Numbered from the stretch's first letter, positions 7,199 to 16,939 are shown. The stretch: DNA of 44,762 nt from Streptomyces sp. DvalAA-14 (GCF_900091855.1 NZ_FMCH01000600.1:1-44762), one strand, 5' to 3'. Program-made: numbers and translations. Notes: a model not told the origin generated them from the letters alone.

Positions 7199-9277
7199 TT
7201 ACGGCGCGCCGTCCGGTCGTCCGCGCCGGGCGGCGTCCGCGACGGCCCGGCGCACCTCGTCGGCGAGCGCGTGCAGCCGGGGCGAGGCGGCCAGTTCCTC
7301 CAGGGTCATCGGGGTGCTGTCGGGTCCGGCCACCGGCAGCCGCCAGTTGGGGTACTCCGTCGAGGTGCCCGGCAGATTCTGCGGCCGGCGGTCGCCCACC
7401 CCGTCCGGCAGCCACACGCCGACCATCTTCGCCGGGGTGCGCGCCAGGAAGCGGTGCACCGCCTTGACCACGGCTTCCTCGTCGGCCGAGCCCTCCGGCA
7501 GCATCCCGAGCCGGCTCAGCTGCGCGATCCACTCGGCGACCTCGCTGGCGTCCGCGGCCTCCTCCTCGGCCAGCGGCCGGGTCAGCAGGCCGAGGCGGTG
7601 CCGCAGTTCCACGTGCTCGCCGGTCAGCCGGGCCGCGGTGCTCGGCAGGTCGTGCGTGGTGGCTGTCGCCAGGCAGAGCTCCCGCCAGGCCGCGGGCGGC
7701 AGCGGGCGCCGGTCGGCGGGCCGGCCGTCCCGGTCCTGGTAATTGCGTTCGAACCACAGCACCGACGTGCCGAGGATGCCCCGGTCCGTCAACTCCTCGC
7801 GGACGCCAGGCTCGACCGTGCCGAGGTCCTCGCCGATCACCACCGCGCCCGCCCGGTGCGCCTCCAGCGCCAGCAGGCCTAGCATCGCCTCGGCGTCGTA
7901 GCGGACATAGGTGCCCTCCGTCGGCGGGCGGCCCTGCGGCACCCACCACAGCCGGAACAGGCCCATCACATGGTCCATCCGCAGGCCGCCCGCGTGCCGC
8001 AGCATCCGGGAGATCAGATCGCGGTAGGGCGCGTAGCCGGCCGCGGCCAGCGCGTCCGGCCGCCAGGGCGGCAGACCCCAGTCCTGGCCACGGGAGTTGA
8101 ACGCGTCCGGCGGCGCCCCCACCGACATGCCCGCGGCCAGCACATGCTGCATCGACCAGGCGTCGGAGCCCGACGGGTGCACGCCCACCGCCAGGTCGTG
8201 CACGACCCCGATCGGCATGCCGGCGTCCTTCGCGGCCCGCTGCGCGCCTTCGAGTTGGGTGTCGGTCAGCCAGCTCAGCCAGCAGTGGAAGTCCACCCGG
8301 TCCAGGTGTTCGCCGCGTGCCCGGGCCACCTGCGGCGAGCGCGGGTCGCGCAGGCCGGCCGGCCAGGAGTGCCAGTCGGGGCCGTGCAGTTCGGCCAGCG
8401 TGGACCAGGTCGCGTGGTCGTCCAGCGCCCGGCCCTGCGCGGCCAGGAAGTCGGCGTAGGCGGCCCGCCGGCCGGGGCTCAGCGGCACCTGCCGCAGCAG
8501 TTCCAGCGCTGCCGCCTTCAGCGCCCACACCGCGTCCCGGTCGATCAGGGCGTCCTTGAACAGGACGCTCTCGCGCAGCGCGGCGGCCTTGCGCAGCAGC
8601 GGCTCGGCCTGCTCGCGGGCCTCGGGGGGGAGATAGGCGTATTCGGGGACGTCCTCGATCCGCAGGTACACCGGGTCGGGGAAGCGCCGGGACGACGGCC
8701 GGTACGGCGAGGGGTCCGTCGGGTGGCCGGGGACGGCCGCGTGCAGCGGGTTGATCTGCACGAATCCCGCGCCGAGGGTCCGGCCGGACCAGGCGGCCAG
8801 ATCGGCCAGGTCCGCGAGGTCGCCCATGCCCCAGGAGCGGGAGGACAGCGTGGAGTACAGCTGCGCCATGAAGCCGAACGTCCGGCCGGGCGGGCCTTCG
8901 AGGCGGCGCGGCGCCACCACGAGGTCGCCGCGCGCGGTCCGGCCGTCCCCGGCCTCGGCCCGCAGGACGTAGCCGCCCGGCGAAGTGGGGGCGGCGGCCC
9001 CCGGCTCCAGCGGCACGCCGTTGAGCAGGGTGCCCTCGGGGAGCAGGGGCAGGGCCGCCCCCGCCCGGACCACGGTCAGGGGCGGCAGCAGCCGGCCGGC
9101 CGCGCGCTGTTCGTGCGCGTCCAGGGCGTCGCGGACCGCGCGATCGGTACTGGCGTCCACACCGAGCGCCGCCAGCACGGCCACCACGGTCTCCTCGGGA
9201 ACGGCCACCTCCGCCCCCGGAGCGGGCCGGTACGTCACGTCCACGCCGTACAGGGCAGCCAGGCGCACCCGGTCCAT
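7199..9277 (-). CDS. malQ: 4-alpha-glucanotransferase (amylomaltase, GH77)
   Basis: Cytoplasmic enzyme that transfers alpha-1,4-glucan segments between maltodextrins, releasing glucose, in maltose/glycogen metabolism. The 692-residue protein has the extended N-terminal region usual for actinobacterial MalQ, then the GH77 barrel. Motifs visible include the YRPSSRRFPDPVYLRI block; GLRMDHVMG with the nucleophile D435; VIGEDLGTVE with the acid/base E483; and THDLP with D543 as the stabilising Asp. An upstream in-frame GTG at 9301 would add eight residues, but GGAG lies directly before ATG 9277, so the ATG is preferred. No maltose transporter or regulator is adjacent. Confidence 0.95.
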   Translation of the reverse strand: MDRVRLAALYGVDVTYRPAPGAEVAVPEETVVAVLAALGVDASTDRAVRDALDAHEQRAAGRLLPPLTVVRAGAALPLLPEGTLLNGVPLEPGAAAPTSPGGYVLRAEAGDGRTARGDLVVAPRRLEGPPGRTFGFMAQLYSTLSSRSWGMGDLADLADLAAWSGRTLGAGFVQINPLHAAVPGHPTDPSPYRPSSRRFPDPVYLRIEDVPEYAYLPPEAREQAEPLLRKAAALRESVLFKDALIDRDAVWALKAAALELLRQVPLSPGRRAAYADFLAAQGRALDDHATWSTLAELHGPDWHSWPAGLRDPRSPQVARARGEHLDRVDFHCWLSWLTDTQLEGAQRAAKDAGMPIGVVHDLAVGVHPSGSDAWSMQHVLAAGMSVGAPPDAFNSRGQDWGLPPWRPDALAAAGYAPYRDLISRMLRHAGGLRMDHVMGLFRLWWVPQGRPPTEGTYVRYDAEAMLGLLALEAHRAGAVVIGEDLGTVEPGVREELTDRGILGTSVLWFERNYQDRDGRPADRRPLPPAAWRELCLATATTHDLPSTAARLTGEHVELRHRLGLLTRPLAEEEAADASEVAEWIAQLSRLGMLPEGSADEEAVVKAVHRFLARTPAKMVGVWLPDGVGDRRPQNLPGTSTEYPNWRLPVAGPDSTPMTLEELAASPRLHALADEVRRAVADAARRGRPDGAP

Positions 9278-9434
9278 CGAGTCTCCGTCCTCACAACGCA
9301 CGCGTAAGCCTTACGCCGCACATTCTCCCCCTACCCATCGCCGGGGGGTCAGGTGCGTGCGCCGCGCGGGCTTTTTGTTTCCGGTCGGCGGCCACCTGTT
9401 CGGATCCGCCGCCGGCTTGCCCCGCCCGGGAACG

Positions 9435-9477
9435 GCAGAGCGGGGCGGGCGCCCCCTGAGCGCCCGCCCCGCTCTGC
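9435..9477 (-). terminator. strong hairpin between the S8 protease and malQ
   Basis: A perfect 18-bp stem (9435-9452 with 9460-9477) closes a 7-base loop. It lies about 80 bases past the stop of the minus-strand protease gene, so it separates that transcript from malQ. Confidence 0.85.
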
Positions 9478-9557
9478 TCCCCCAGGAGGGACTTCGGTGC
9501 CGGTGCGGCGCCGTATGGGTCACGGCGCCGACTTTTTTCGGACCGGGGAGGATCCGG

Positions 9558-12500
9558 TCAGGACACCGTCCTGGTGATGATCACACTGCCGCGGCCCGCC
9601 ACCGTGCCGCGAGCGTCGAGCAGCTGCACCTCACCGAAGAACTGCCGCCCGGCGGGCGCCGCCGAGGACGCCAGGACCGAGGCCGAGACCTGGGCGGAGG
9701 CGCCGTGCGGCAGGTTCACCGTCGCGGAGTCGTCCACCGCGACCCGGCCGAGGCTGTCGGCGAAGTAGACGTCCTCGTAGGCGTAGGCGGTCGAGCCGGA
9801 CGGCACCGAGTAGCCGTCGACCTCGAAGGTGTAGGTGCCGGCCGCCGGATCGGTCAGGCTGACCGCTTCCTCGGCGTCGCCGTCCGCGGACTGCCCGATC
9901 AGCACCCCGTCCCGGTACACGTACAGATCGAGGTCGGCTGCGGTGTCCGACGGCGAACCGATGGAGACGTCGAGCCGCGAGACGCCCGCGCCCAAGGTGA
10001 GTTCGGTGGTCTGGACGGCGCCCTGCGTGATCGTCGGCTTCGCGGTGAGCGCCGAGCCGAGCGGTCCGCCGCGCAGCTTGCCCTGGAGGCCGGCGAAGTT
10101 GTTGGTCACCTGCCAGGTCGCGGCGCCGGGCGTGCCGACGGTGGCCTCGTCGATGGTCTGCGTGGCCGGGTCGAAGGCCGCGCCGAGCACCGAGACCATC
10201 AGCCGGTAGGGGTTGTCCAGCTGCGGCGAGGTGCGGCGCGCCTCGACCTCGATCTCCCACACGCCCGGCAGCGGGTCGGCGTAGGACCGCAGGTCCGGCC
10301 GGCAGGTGTTCGCCGGGTTGTTGTAGTTCGGGTAGCAGTCCGGGGTCTGCGTCGAGTCCAGCGGCACACCGTAGGGGTGCATGGTCTCGAACCGGGTCTG
10401 GCTGCCCGGCTTCAGTCCGTCCATCGCGACCTCCAGCGAGGTCGCGCCGGCCGGCACGGTGAAGAAGTACGAGGTGGTGGCGTCCCGGCCGATGCTGCCG
10501 GAGCGGGTCAGCGTGTACGACGGGCCGGCCAGCGGGGTGGAGGCGACCGCCGTCACCGCGATCTGGGTGTCGGTGCCGCGGGTCAGCGGGTCGTCGAGGT
10601 CGAGCAGCGCGCTGTGCGTCCCGGCCGTCCGCGGCTGGGCGACGACGCGCACGGTGACCGGCGTGTTCAGCGGCAGCCGCACCCGCGGGCCGGCCAGCGA
10701 GAAGGTGCCGTCGTTGTGCGCCCAGCGCAGCTGCTGCGGCCCGGCGCCGGCCGCGCCGCCGGTGCGGGTCACGGTGATGTCGTACGTCCTGCGCTGGCCG
10801 GTCTTCAGGCCGCCCTCGCGGTCGTAGACGCCGGTGCCGAAGCCCGGGGTCTGCAGGAAGCCGGACAGCGCGGTGTTCACCGGCGCCTTGACGGTGTAGG
10901 TGTCGGCCGAGACGCCCCGCTTGAGCAGGTCCCAGGCCGGGCCGACGGCGATCAGGCCGGCGCCCTCCTGGATGGTCTGGGTGCCGCGGATGTGCCGGGC
11001 GGTGCTGGTGATCGCGGTCCGCAACTGGGCGGGGCTGACGGGCAGATGGCGGGCCTTGGCCGCGGACAGCAGCAGCGCCGCGGCGCCGGTGGCCTGCGGG
11101 GAGGCCATCGAGGTGCCCTGCAGCATGGCGTAGCCGGGCGGCAGGCTGTAGCCGGCCTCGGCGACCGGGGCCCCGGGCTCCCAGGTGGGGATGGTGTTGA
11201 TCGACGCGCCGGGGGCGGTGACGACCGGGGCGAGGCCGCCGTCCTCGCGCGGGCCGCGCGAGGAGAAGGGCATCAGCGAGTAGGGCACGTCGGTCACCGA
11301 GCCGTAGTCGGCCGCCCAGGTCTCCTTGGAGACCGACGCGGCCACGCTCAGCACGTGGTCGGCGAGTCCGGGGTCGCCGATGGTGTTGACGCCGGGGCCG
11401 TCGTTGCCCGCGGAGATCACCAGCTGCACGCCGTAGGTGTCGATCAGCTCCTTGTAGAGCTGGTCCCGGGCGCTGGCGCCGTCGTTGAGCGAGCCGAGGC
11501 CGCCGATGGACATGTTGACGATGTCCACGTGCCGGTTGACGACGAGGTCGATCATGCCCTCGGTCAGCGCGATGGTGGTGCAGCCGCCGGTCCAGGTGCA
11601 GGCGCGCGAGGAGACGATCTTCGCGCCGGGCGCGGCGCCGTTCATCCGGCCGCCGAACAGGCCGTTGGCGGCGGTGATGCCGGCCACGTGGGTGCCGTGC
11701 TCGGACTCCACCACGCCGATGTTCACGAAGTCCGCGGTCTTGCCGACCCAGGTCCCGCCGTAGGGGTCCATGGGCACGTTCTTGCGGATCTCGACGGTGA
11801 AGGGCACCGACTCCGAGATCGCGGTCCCCGGGTCGTCCGTGCCGAAGTGGCCGATCTGGAAACCGTCCTTGTACGGCTTCATCGCGGTGTCGTCGGTGAA
11901 GTCGCCGTTGTTGTCCAGGTCCACCCGCACGGTGCCGGCCGCCGGGTCGTAGAGCAGGCCCCACACGTCGGTGGTGTCGCCGTCGCGGTTCAGGTCGCCG
12001 TTCTCGTCGCCGCCCTTGGTGGCGGCCTCTGCGAAGGTGCTGAACAGGTACGAGCCGGCCGGCGCGGTCCAGGTGCGGCCGGCGGTGGTGAAGCCCGGCC
12101 CGGTCACCGCGGTGACCATCGGCCGCCAGGTGGCGTCCCCGTCCAGGATCGGGTCGGTCGCGGTCACCCAGTCGACGATCTTGCGCTCGCCGGTGGTGGT
12201 CCTCTGCAGTGCCGGGTGGCCGACGTCCACGCCCGCGTCCAGGATGCCGACGGTCACGCCCCGCCCGTCGTTGCCCGGGTGGTCGTGCACGAAGTCGACC
12301 GCGCCGGTCTCGAAGGCCGGCTGGTACGGGTTCTTGGCCGGGGTGTGCCGGTCCGGACCGGGGTAGGTCGTCGCGGGCTTGCCGTGCCGGGCGGCCGCGG
12401 CGGCGGTGTCCGCGGCCGGCGTCGGGTCGTCCAGGGCGATCTCCTGCTTGAGGTCGATCGCGAGCACCTGGGGAAGCTTCTGGGCCGCCGCGATCGCCGC

Positions 12501-12905
12501 GTCCGCTTTAGCGGTGGGCACGGTGGCGCGTACATAGCCGAGTCGGTCGTACGTCCGGCCGACGCTGGCGCCCTGCGCGTGCAGCTTCGCGGTGACCTGG
12601 GCGGTGTCGCCGGGCGTGGTGGCGAGCATGAAGGTGACGTTCTTGTCGCCGTCCGACTTCGCCTGGGCCAGCAGCGAGGCGTCGGCCGAACCGAGCTTGC
12701 CGGCCGCGTCCTTGGCGGGGGTGTGCTGGGCCGGGGTGGCGCCGGCCCAGCTGGTGGCGGAGGTTGCGGAGGCGGCGGTGGAGGCGGTGGGCGCCGGGTC
12801 GGCGACCGCGAGCGCGGGCCCGGCGGCCGCCAGCGCGGCGACCAGGCCCGCGGCCAGCGCCGTGCGGACCGCGCGTCTCTTCGCGGATATGTGATCGAAA
12901 GGCAT
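9558..12905 (-). CDS. secreted S8 (subtilisin-family) serine protease, large multidomain
   Basis: Exported endopeptidase, 1115 residues. A Sec-type signal (MPFDHISAKRRAVRTAL, hydrophobic core, ALAVADPA) is followed by an inhibitor-I9-like propeptide and the S8 catalytic domain. The triad is D223 (GILDAGVDVGHP), H403 (SEHGTHVAGITAA) and S599 (GTSMASPQA), with oxyanion N501 (SAGNDGPG). The Asp-His distance of 180 residues is far above the usual 30-40: the insert contains two acidic loops of calcium-binding appearance (DENGDLNRDGDTTD near 297 and DLDNNGDFTDD near 320). The C-terminal 450 residues look like beta-sandwich domains. Start: ATG 12905 has AGGG six bases upstream; ATG 12911 and longer forms are less likely. 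It probably degrades extracellular protein during growth on polymers or development (inference). Confidence 0.9.
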   Translation of the reverse strand: MPFDHISAKRRAVRTALAAGLVAALAAAGPALAVADPAPTASTAASATSATSWAGATPAQHTPAKDAAGKLGSADASLLAQAKSDGDKNVTFMLATTPGDTAQVTAKLHAQGASVGRTYDRLGYVRATVPTAKADAAIAAAQKLPQVLAIDLKQEIALDDPTPAADTAAAAARHGKPATTYPGPDRHTPAKNPYQPAFETGAVDFVHDHPGNDGRGVTVGILDAGVDVGHPALQRTTTGERKIVDWVTATDPILDGDATWRPMVTAVTGPGFTTAGRTWTAPAGSYLFSTFAEAATKGGDENGDLNRDGDTTDVWGLLYDPAAGTVRVDLDNNGDFTDDTAMKPYKDGFQIGHFGTDDPGTAISESVPFTVEIRKNVPMDPYGGTWVGKTADFVNIGVVESEHGTHVAGITAANGLFGGRMNGAAPGAKIVSSRACTWTGGCTTIALTEGMIDLVVNRHVDIVNMSIGGLGSLNDGASARDQLYKELIDTYGVQLVISAGNDGPGVNTIGDPGLADHVLSVAASVSKETWAADYGSVTDVPYSLMPFSSRGPREDGGLAPVVTAPGASINTIPTWEPGAPVAEAGYSLPPGYAMLQGTSMASPQATGAAALLLSAAKARHLPVSPAQLRTAITSTARHIRGTQTIQEGAGLIAVGPAWDLLKRGVSADTYTVKAPVNTALSGFLQTPGFGTGVYDREGGLKTGQRRTYDITVTRTGGAAGAGPQQLRWAHNDGTFSLAGPRVRLPLNTPVTVRVVAQPRTAGTHSALLDLDDPLTRGTDTQIAVTAVASTPLAGPSYTLTRSGSIGRDATTSYFFTVPAGATSLEVAMDGLKPGSQTRFETMHPYGVPLDSTQTPDCYPNYNNPANTCRPDLRSYADPLPGVWEIEVEARRTSPQLDNPYRLMVSVLGAAFDPATQTIDEATVGTPGAATWQVTNNFAGLQGKLRGGPLGSALTAKPTITQGAVQTTELTLGAGVSRLDVSIGSPSDTAADLDLYVYRDGVLIGQSADGDAEEAVSLTDPAAGTYTFEVDGYSVPSGSTAYAYEDVYFADSLGRVAVDDSATVNLPHGASAQVSASVLASSAAPAGRQFFGEVQLLDARGTVAGRGSVIITRTVS

Positions 12906-13122
12906 GGGCATCCCTGTTCGCACAATGGAGGTCTGTTCGGAGTGCGGAGTCGCACGACCGCTCACACTGATGGAATGGGCTGCTCTTTGGGGAGTGTTGA
13001 CCTGGTTATGGTCTGCCGATGACGTAAACCCGCCAACCGTCAATCCGGATGACTACGGACGAACAGGGGTGAAAAGGCCGGGGGTTGTGGGGGAGGGGTG
13101 AACAGTCGGTGCGCGCTCGTGC

Positions 13123-14124
13123 TCAGCGCGGGGTGACGACGAGGTAGGCGGCCGGAGTGCGGTCGGCGGACGCGACGAGGGCGGTCCTGACCACCGTCGC
13201 CTGCTGATCGAGCGCGTCGCGCAGTTTGGCGAGGGTCAGGTGCACCACGGTGACGCCCAGGGCCTCCAGTTGCTCGCGCAGGCGCACGCACCGGTCCCAT
13301 TCCGCGGCGTCGTCGGCCGCGCCGATCCGGGCGTCCACCACCACCGCCACCCCGTGTTCCGGCCAGAAGGCGTCCACCGCGCCGAGCGGCGGCCCGCCCG
13401 GCAGCCGCAGGTCGACGTTCCACGCCGGGTCGGGCAACTGCCCGCAGCGCGCCATGGTGTACAGCCGCTGCTCGGCCGTCCTGCGGCCGGCCGCCCGCAG
13501 CGCCGGCAACGCGGCGGCCACGCAGGGCCGTTCCAGCAGCCCGGCGGCGGACAGCTCACGCAGGACCGACACCGGGTCGCAGTGCCCGCGCCGCACCGCC
13601 TCGGTGAGCAGCCGCCGGACGGCCTCGGTGTCGTCGAGCCCCGCGACGGTGTCGGCCAGTGCGCGCGCCACCGGCGCGCAGGGCAGCCCGCCGACGTCGT
13701 GCGGGCGGGGGAGTTCGCGCACCCGGTGGATGCGCACGTCCCCGGCGTCGCGCAACCGCCGCTGGTGCGGCACCAGCACGTCGATCACCGGCGGTCCGGC
13801 GGGCGCCACGACCGCCCCGAAGTGGTGCAGCGCCAGCGCGGCGGGGCCGGTCACCAGCGCCGCCGGCCCGCCGGCCCGGGTGTGCTGCCCGGCGTACAGC
13901 AGCGCCGCCCGCACCCGTTCCTCGCCGCTGGGCGCGCCCGGATGCAGCAGGTACACCTGCGGGAGCACCTGCCGCCAGGGCCCGCCGGTCCGGGAGCGTT
14001 CGGCGAGCACCGCGGGGGTCACCCCGAGCGCCCGCAGCTGACGTGCCGTCAGCACGGTGCGGGGTGCGGCTCCGAGGCCGTCCGAGGGGGGAAGGAGGTC
14101 TGAGGTCTGCCGGTTCACGTTCAT
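13123..14124 (-). CDS. orphan AbiEi/DUF559-like protein, function unknown
   Basis: About 333 residues. The N-terminal part (LTARQLRALGVTPAVLAERSR...WRQVLPQVYLL) resembles the winged-helix start of the AbiEi-antitoxin-like proteins that are numerous in actinomycetes. The C-terminal part (LGAVDAFWPEHGVAVVVDARI, then EWDRCVRLREQLEALGVTVVHLT) resembles the DUF559/Vsr-like fold, where the Asp residues of AVD and VVVD would be the metal-binding positions. No partner toxin gene is adjacent, so a toxin-antitoxin role is not supported here. The start is uncertain: ATG 14124 is used, but ATG 14150 or an upstream GTG (to 14211) are possible and no clear Shine-Dalgarno sequence marks any of them. Confidence 0.6.
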   Translation of the reverse strand: MNVNRQTSDLLPPSDGLGAAPRTVLTARQLRALGVTPAVLAERSRTGGPWRQVLPQVYLLHPGAPSGEERVRAALLYAGQHTRAGGPAALVTGPAALALHHFGAVVAPAGPPVIDVLVPHQRRLRDAGDVRIHRVRELPRPHDVGGLPCAPVARALADTVAGLDDTEAVRRLLTEAVRRGHCDPVSVLRELSAAGLLERPCVAAALPALRAAGRRTAEQRLYTMARCGQLPDPAWNVDLRLPGGPPLGAVDAFWPEHGVAVVVDARIGAADDAAEWDRCVRLREQLEALGVTVVHLTLAKLRDALDQQATVVRTALVASADRTPAAYLVVTPR

Positions 14125-14294
14125 GGCCAGGTCGTTCCCGTCCGCGCCCATGCCGCTAACCGCTGTTACACGCCCGTCGACAAACCGGGACAAGCCCGCG
14201 CTAAAGTCCACCTGTTCGGATGCCGATGGAGGTCATTCCCCCGTACGGGTGAGGCCACACGCCCGACCAGCGGGCTTTCCGCCCGCCCCGCGGA

Positions 14295-14330
14295 CCGGGC
14301 GCCGCCGCCGGTACGAACGGCGGCGCCCGG
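14295..14330 (-). terminator. hairpin after pepN copy 2
   Basis: A perfect 13-bp stem (14295-14307 with 14318-14330) around a 10-base loop, nine bases beyond the minus-strand stop codon at 14339. It separates pepN copy 2 from the gene that follows on the same strand. Confidence 0.75.
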
Positions 14331-14338
14331 CGGGCGTT

Positions 14339-16933
14339 TCAGCGCCCCGCGTCGCAGGACTGGGCGCGCAGCGCCCGGGCCAGGTCGTCGCGCGACTCCA
14401 GGACGAGGCGGCGCAGGGCCGGCGCCGCGGAGGCGTGCGTGGTGAGCCAGGCGTCGGTGGCCGCCAAGGTGGCCTCCCGGTCCTGCAGGGACGGGAACAG
14501 CCCGCGCACCACGGACATGCCGATCTCGATCGAGCGGGACTCCCACAGCCCTTCGATCGCGGCGAAGTACGGCTCCGCGTAGGGGGCGACGAGCTCGCGC
14601 GCGCCGGGCTGGGCGAAGCCGGCGATGGTCGCCTCGACCAGCGCGTTGGACAGCGCGTCGGACCCCACCACCGCCTCCCAGGCCGCCGCCTTCACCTCGG
14701 CCGACGGGCGCGCCGCCAGACACCGGACCTCGTGCCGGTGCCCGGAGGCGGTGTCGTCCCTGGCCCGCTCGGCGGCGATCACCGCCGCGTCCGCCACGCC
14801 CCGCGCGGTCAGCGTCTCCAGGAAGGTCCAGCGCAGCTCCTGGTCCACGTCGAGCCCGTCGACCTTCGCCGTGCCGTCCAACAGCCCCTGGAGCAGCTGG
14901 AGATCGGCCGCCGACGTGGCCACCGCCGCGAAGAACCGCGCCCATGCCAGCTGATGCCCGCTGCCCGGCTCGGCCGCCCGCAACTCCCGCAGCGCGCCCT
15001 GCGCCTGCTCCCGCGCCGCCTGCTCGCGCGCGTCCGGCGCCACATAGTGGATCAGCGCGGACCTGGCCTGCTGGTGCAGCGACTGGAGCACCCCGATGTC
15101 GCTCTCCCGCCCGGCGAACCGCAGCACCAGGTCCAGGTAGTCGCGGGCCGGCATCAGCGCGTCCCGGGTCAGATTCCACACCGCCGACCAGAGCAGCGCC
15201 CGCGCCAGCGGATCGGTCACGTCGCCGAGCCGCTCGCGGACGGTGTCCAGCGACGCCTCGTCGAAGCGGATCTTGCAGTAGGTCAGGTCCTCGTCGTTGA
15301 CCAGCACCAGGTCCGGCCGCTGCTGCCCGGCCAGCTCCGCCACCACCGTCGCCGGACCCGCCACATCCGTCTCGGCCCGGGCGTAGCGCTCCACGCCGCC
15401 GCCGGCCACCCGCCGGTACAGGCCGACCGCCACCCGGTGCGGCCGCAGCACCTGGTGCGCCGGGTCCGCCGTCTGCAGCACCGACAGCTCGGTGATCCGT
15501 CCCTCGGCGTCGTAGACCACCTGCGGAGTCAGCGAGTTGACCCCGGCGGTCTCCAGCCAGGCCCGGGACCACTGCGTCATCTCCCGGCCCGAGGTCTCCG
15601 CCAGCACCGCCAGCAGGTCGGCCAGCGTGGTGTTCCCGTAGGCGTGCCGCTTGAAGTAGCGCCGGGCCGCCTCCAGGAAGGCATCCCGCCCCACGTAGGC
15701 CACCAGCTGCTTCAGTACGGACGCGCCCTTGGAGTAGGTGATCCCGTCGAAGTTGAGCTTGGCGTCCTCCAGATCGCGGATGTCGGCCACCACCGGGTGG
15801 GTGGAGGGCAGTTGGTCCGCGCGGTACGCCCATGCCTTGCGGCGGTTGGCGAAGGTGATCCATCCCTCGGTGTACTCGGTGGCCTCCACCTGCGAGAAGG
15901 TCCCCATGAAGTCGGCGAAGGACTCCTTCAGCCACAGGTCGTCCCACCACCGCATCGTCACCAGGTCGCCGAACCACATGTGCGTCATCTCGTGCAGCAC
16001 CACATTGGCCCGGTGCTCGTACGACGCCCGGGTCACCTTGCCGCGGAAGACGAACTCCTCCCGGAAGGTGACACATCCGGGGTTCTCCATCGCGCCAAGG
16101 TTGTACTCCGGCACGAACGCCTGGTCGTACTTGCCGAACGGGTACGGGTAGCCGAAGTGCTCGTGGAAGAAGTCCAGCCCCTGCTTTGTGACGGTAAAGA
16201 TCTCGTCCGCGTCGAAGTGCCGGGCCAGCGACCGCCGGCACAGCGCGCTCAGCGGGATGTCCAGCACCGTTGTGTCGTCCAGCGCGCGCGAGTAGTGGTC
16301 CTGCTCGACGTGGTACGGGCCGGCCACCACCGCGGTGATGTAGGTGGAGATCGGCTGCGTCGGCAGGAACCGCCAGGTGGCGCCGCCGCCGTCGGCCGGT
16401 GCCGGCTCACCTTCCTGGGCGCTGTTGCTGATCACCGTCCAGCCCTCGGGCCCGGTCACCTGGAAGGTGAACGGCGCCTTCAGGTCGGGCTGTTCGAAGG
16501 TGGCGAAGACCCGGCGGGCGTCGGCCGGCTCGTACTGCGTGTAGAGGTAGACCTCGTGGTCCTCCGGGTCCTCGAAGCGGTGCAGCCCCTCGCCGGTCCT
16601 GCTGTACGCGCAACGCGCGTCGACCACCAGCGTGTTGCGCTCGGCGAGCCCGTCCAGCGCGATCCGGCAGCCGTCGAAGACCAGCGCCGGGTCCAGCTCG
16701 CGGCCGTTGAGCCGTACCGAGACGACCTCGGGCGCGATGAGGTCCGCGAAGGAGGCCGCCCCCGGCTGCCCGCAGCGGAAGTCGATCACCGTCGTGGACC
16801 GGAAGGTCCGCGGCCCCTGCCCGGAGGCAGGCCCCACCGCGGACCGCACGTCCAGCGCCACGTCGTAGCGCTCGACGGACAGGATCGCGGCCCGGTCACG
16901 GGCCTCCTCACGGCTCAGGTTCTCGCTGGGCAC
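14339..16933 (-). CDS. pepN: aminopeptidase N (M1 family), copy 2
   Basis: A second full-length M1 aminopeptidase, 864 residues. GAMEN is at 280-284, and the zinc site is HEMTH (314-318) with E337 in KESFA. It aligns with copy 1 over its whole length (shared blocks include GEGLHRF, ARRVFA-FEQPDLKA, DGITY-KGASVLKQLVAYVG) but differs near the active site (HEMTH/KESF against HELAH/NESF), so the two are diverged paralogues rather than a recent duplication. The start GTG 16933 is chosen because AAGGAG ends six bases before it; TTG 16939, also in frame, abuts the ribosome binding site and would be too close. It is transcribed away from the Rv2466c-like gene, the pairing seen in M. tuberculosis (Rv2467/Rv2466c), which suggests this copy is the syntenic orthologue. 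Confidence 0.95.
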   Translation of the reverse strand: MPSENLSREEARDRAAILSVERYDVALDVRSAVGPASGQGPRTFRSTTVIDFRCGQPGAASFADLIAPEVVSVRLNGRELDPALVFDGCRIALDGLAERNTLVVDARCAYSRTGEGLHRFEDPEDHEVYLYTQYEPADARRVFATFEQPDLKAPFTFQVTGPEGWTVISNSAQEGEPAPADGGGATWRFLPTQPISTYITAVVAGPYHVEQDHYSRALDDTTVLDIPLSALCRRSLARHFDADEIFTVTKQGLDFFHEHFGYPYPFGKYDQAFVPEYNLGAMENPGCVTFREEFVFRGKVTRASYEHRANVVLHEMTHMWFGDLVTMRWWDDLWLKESFADFMGTFSQVEATEYTEGWITFANRRKAWAYRADQLPSTHPVVADIRDLEDAKLNFDGITYSKGASVLKQLVAYVGRDAFLEAARRYFKRHAYGNTTLADLLAVLAETSGREMTQWSRAWLETAGVNSLTPQVVYDAEGRITELSVLQTADPAHQVLRPHRVAVGLYRRVAGGGVERYARAETDVAGPATVVAELAGQQRPDLVLVNDEDLTYCKIRFDEASLDTVRERLGDVTDPLARALLWSAVWNLTRDALMPARDYLDLVLRFAGRESDIGVLQSLHQQARSALIHYVAPDAREQAAREQAQGALRELRAAEPGSGHQLAWARFFAAVATSAADLQLLQGLLDGTAKVDGLDVDQELRWTFLETLTARGVADAAVIAAERARDDTASGHRHEVRCLAARPSAEVKAAAWEAVVGSDALSNALVEATIAGFAQPGARELVAPYAEPYFAAIEGLWESRSIEIGMSVVRGLFPSLQDREATLAATDAWLTTHASAAPALRRLVLESRDDLARALRAQSCDAGR

Positions 16934-16939
16934 GGGCAA

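Noticed and set aside
8985..13022. A 1345-codon open frame on the plus strand opposite the S8 protease
   Set aside because: Its product is a Gly/Arg/Val-rich string without family motifs, and the minus strand carries a complete catalytic triad, signal peptide and terminator. It is a mirror of high GC at third positions.
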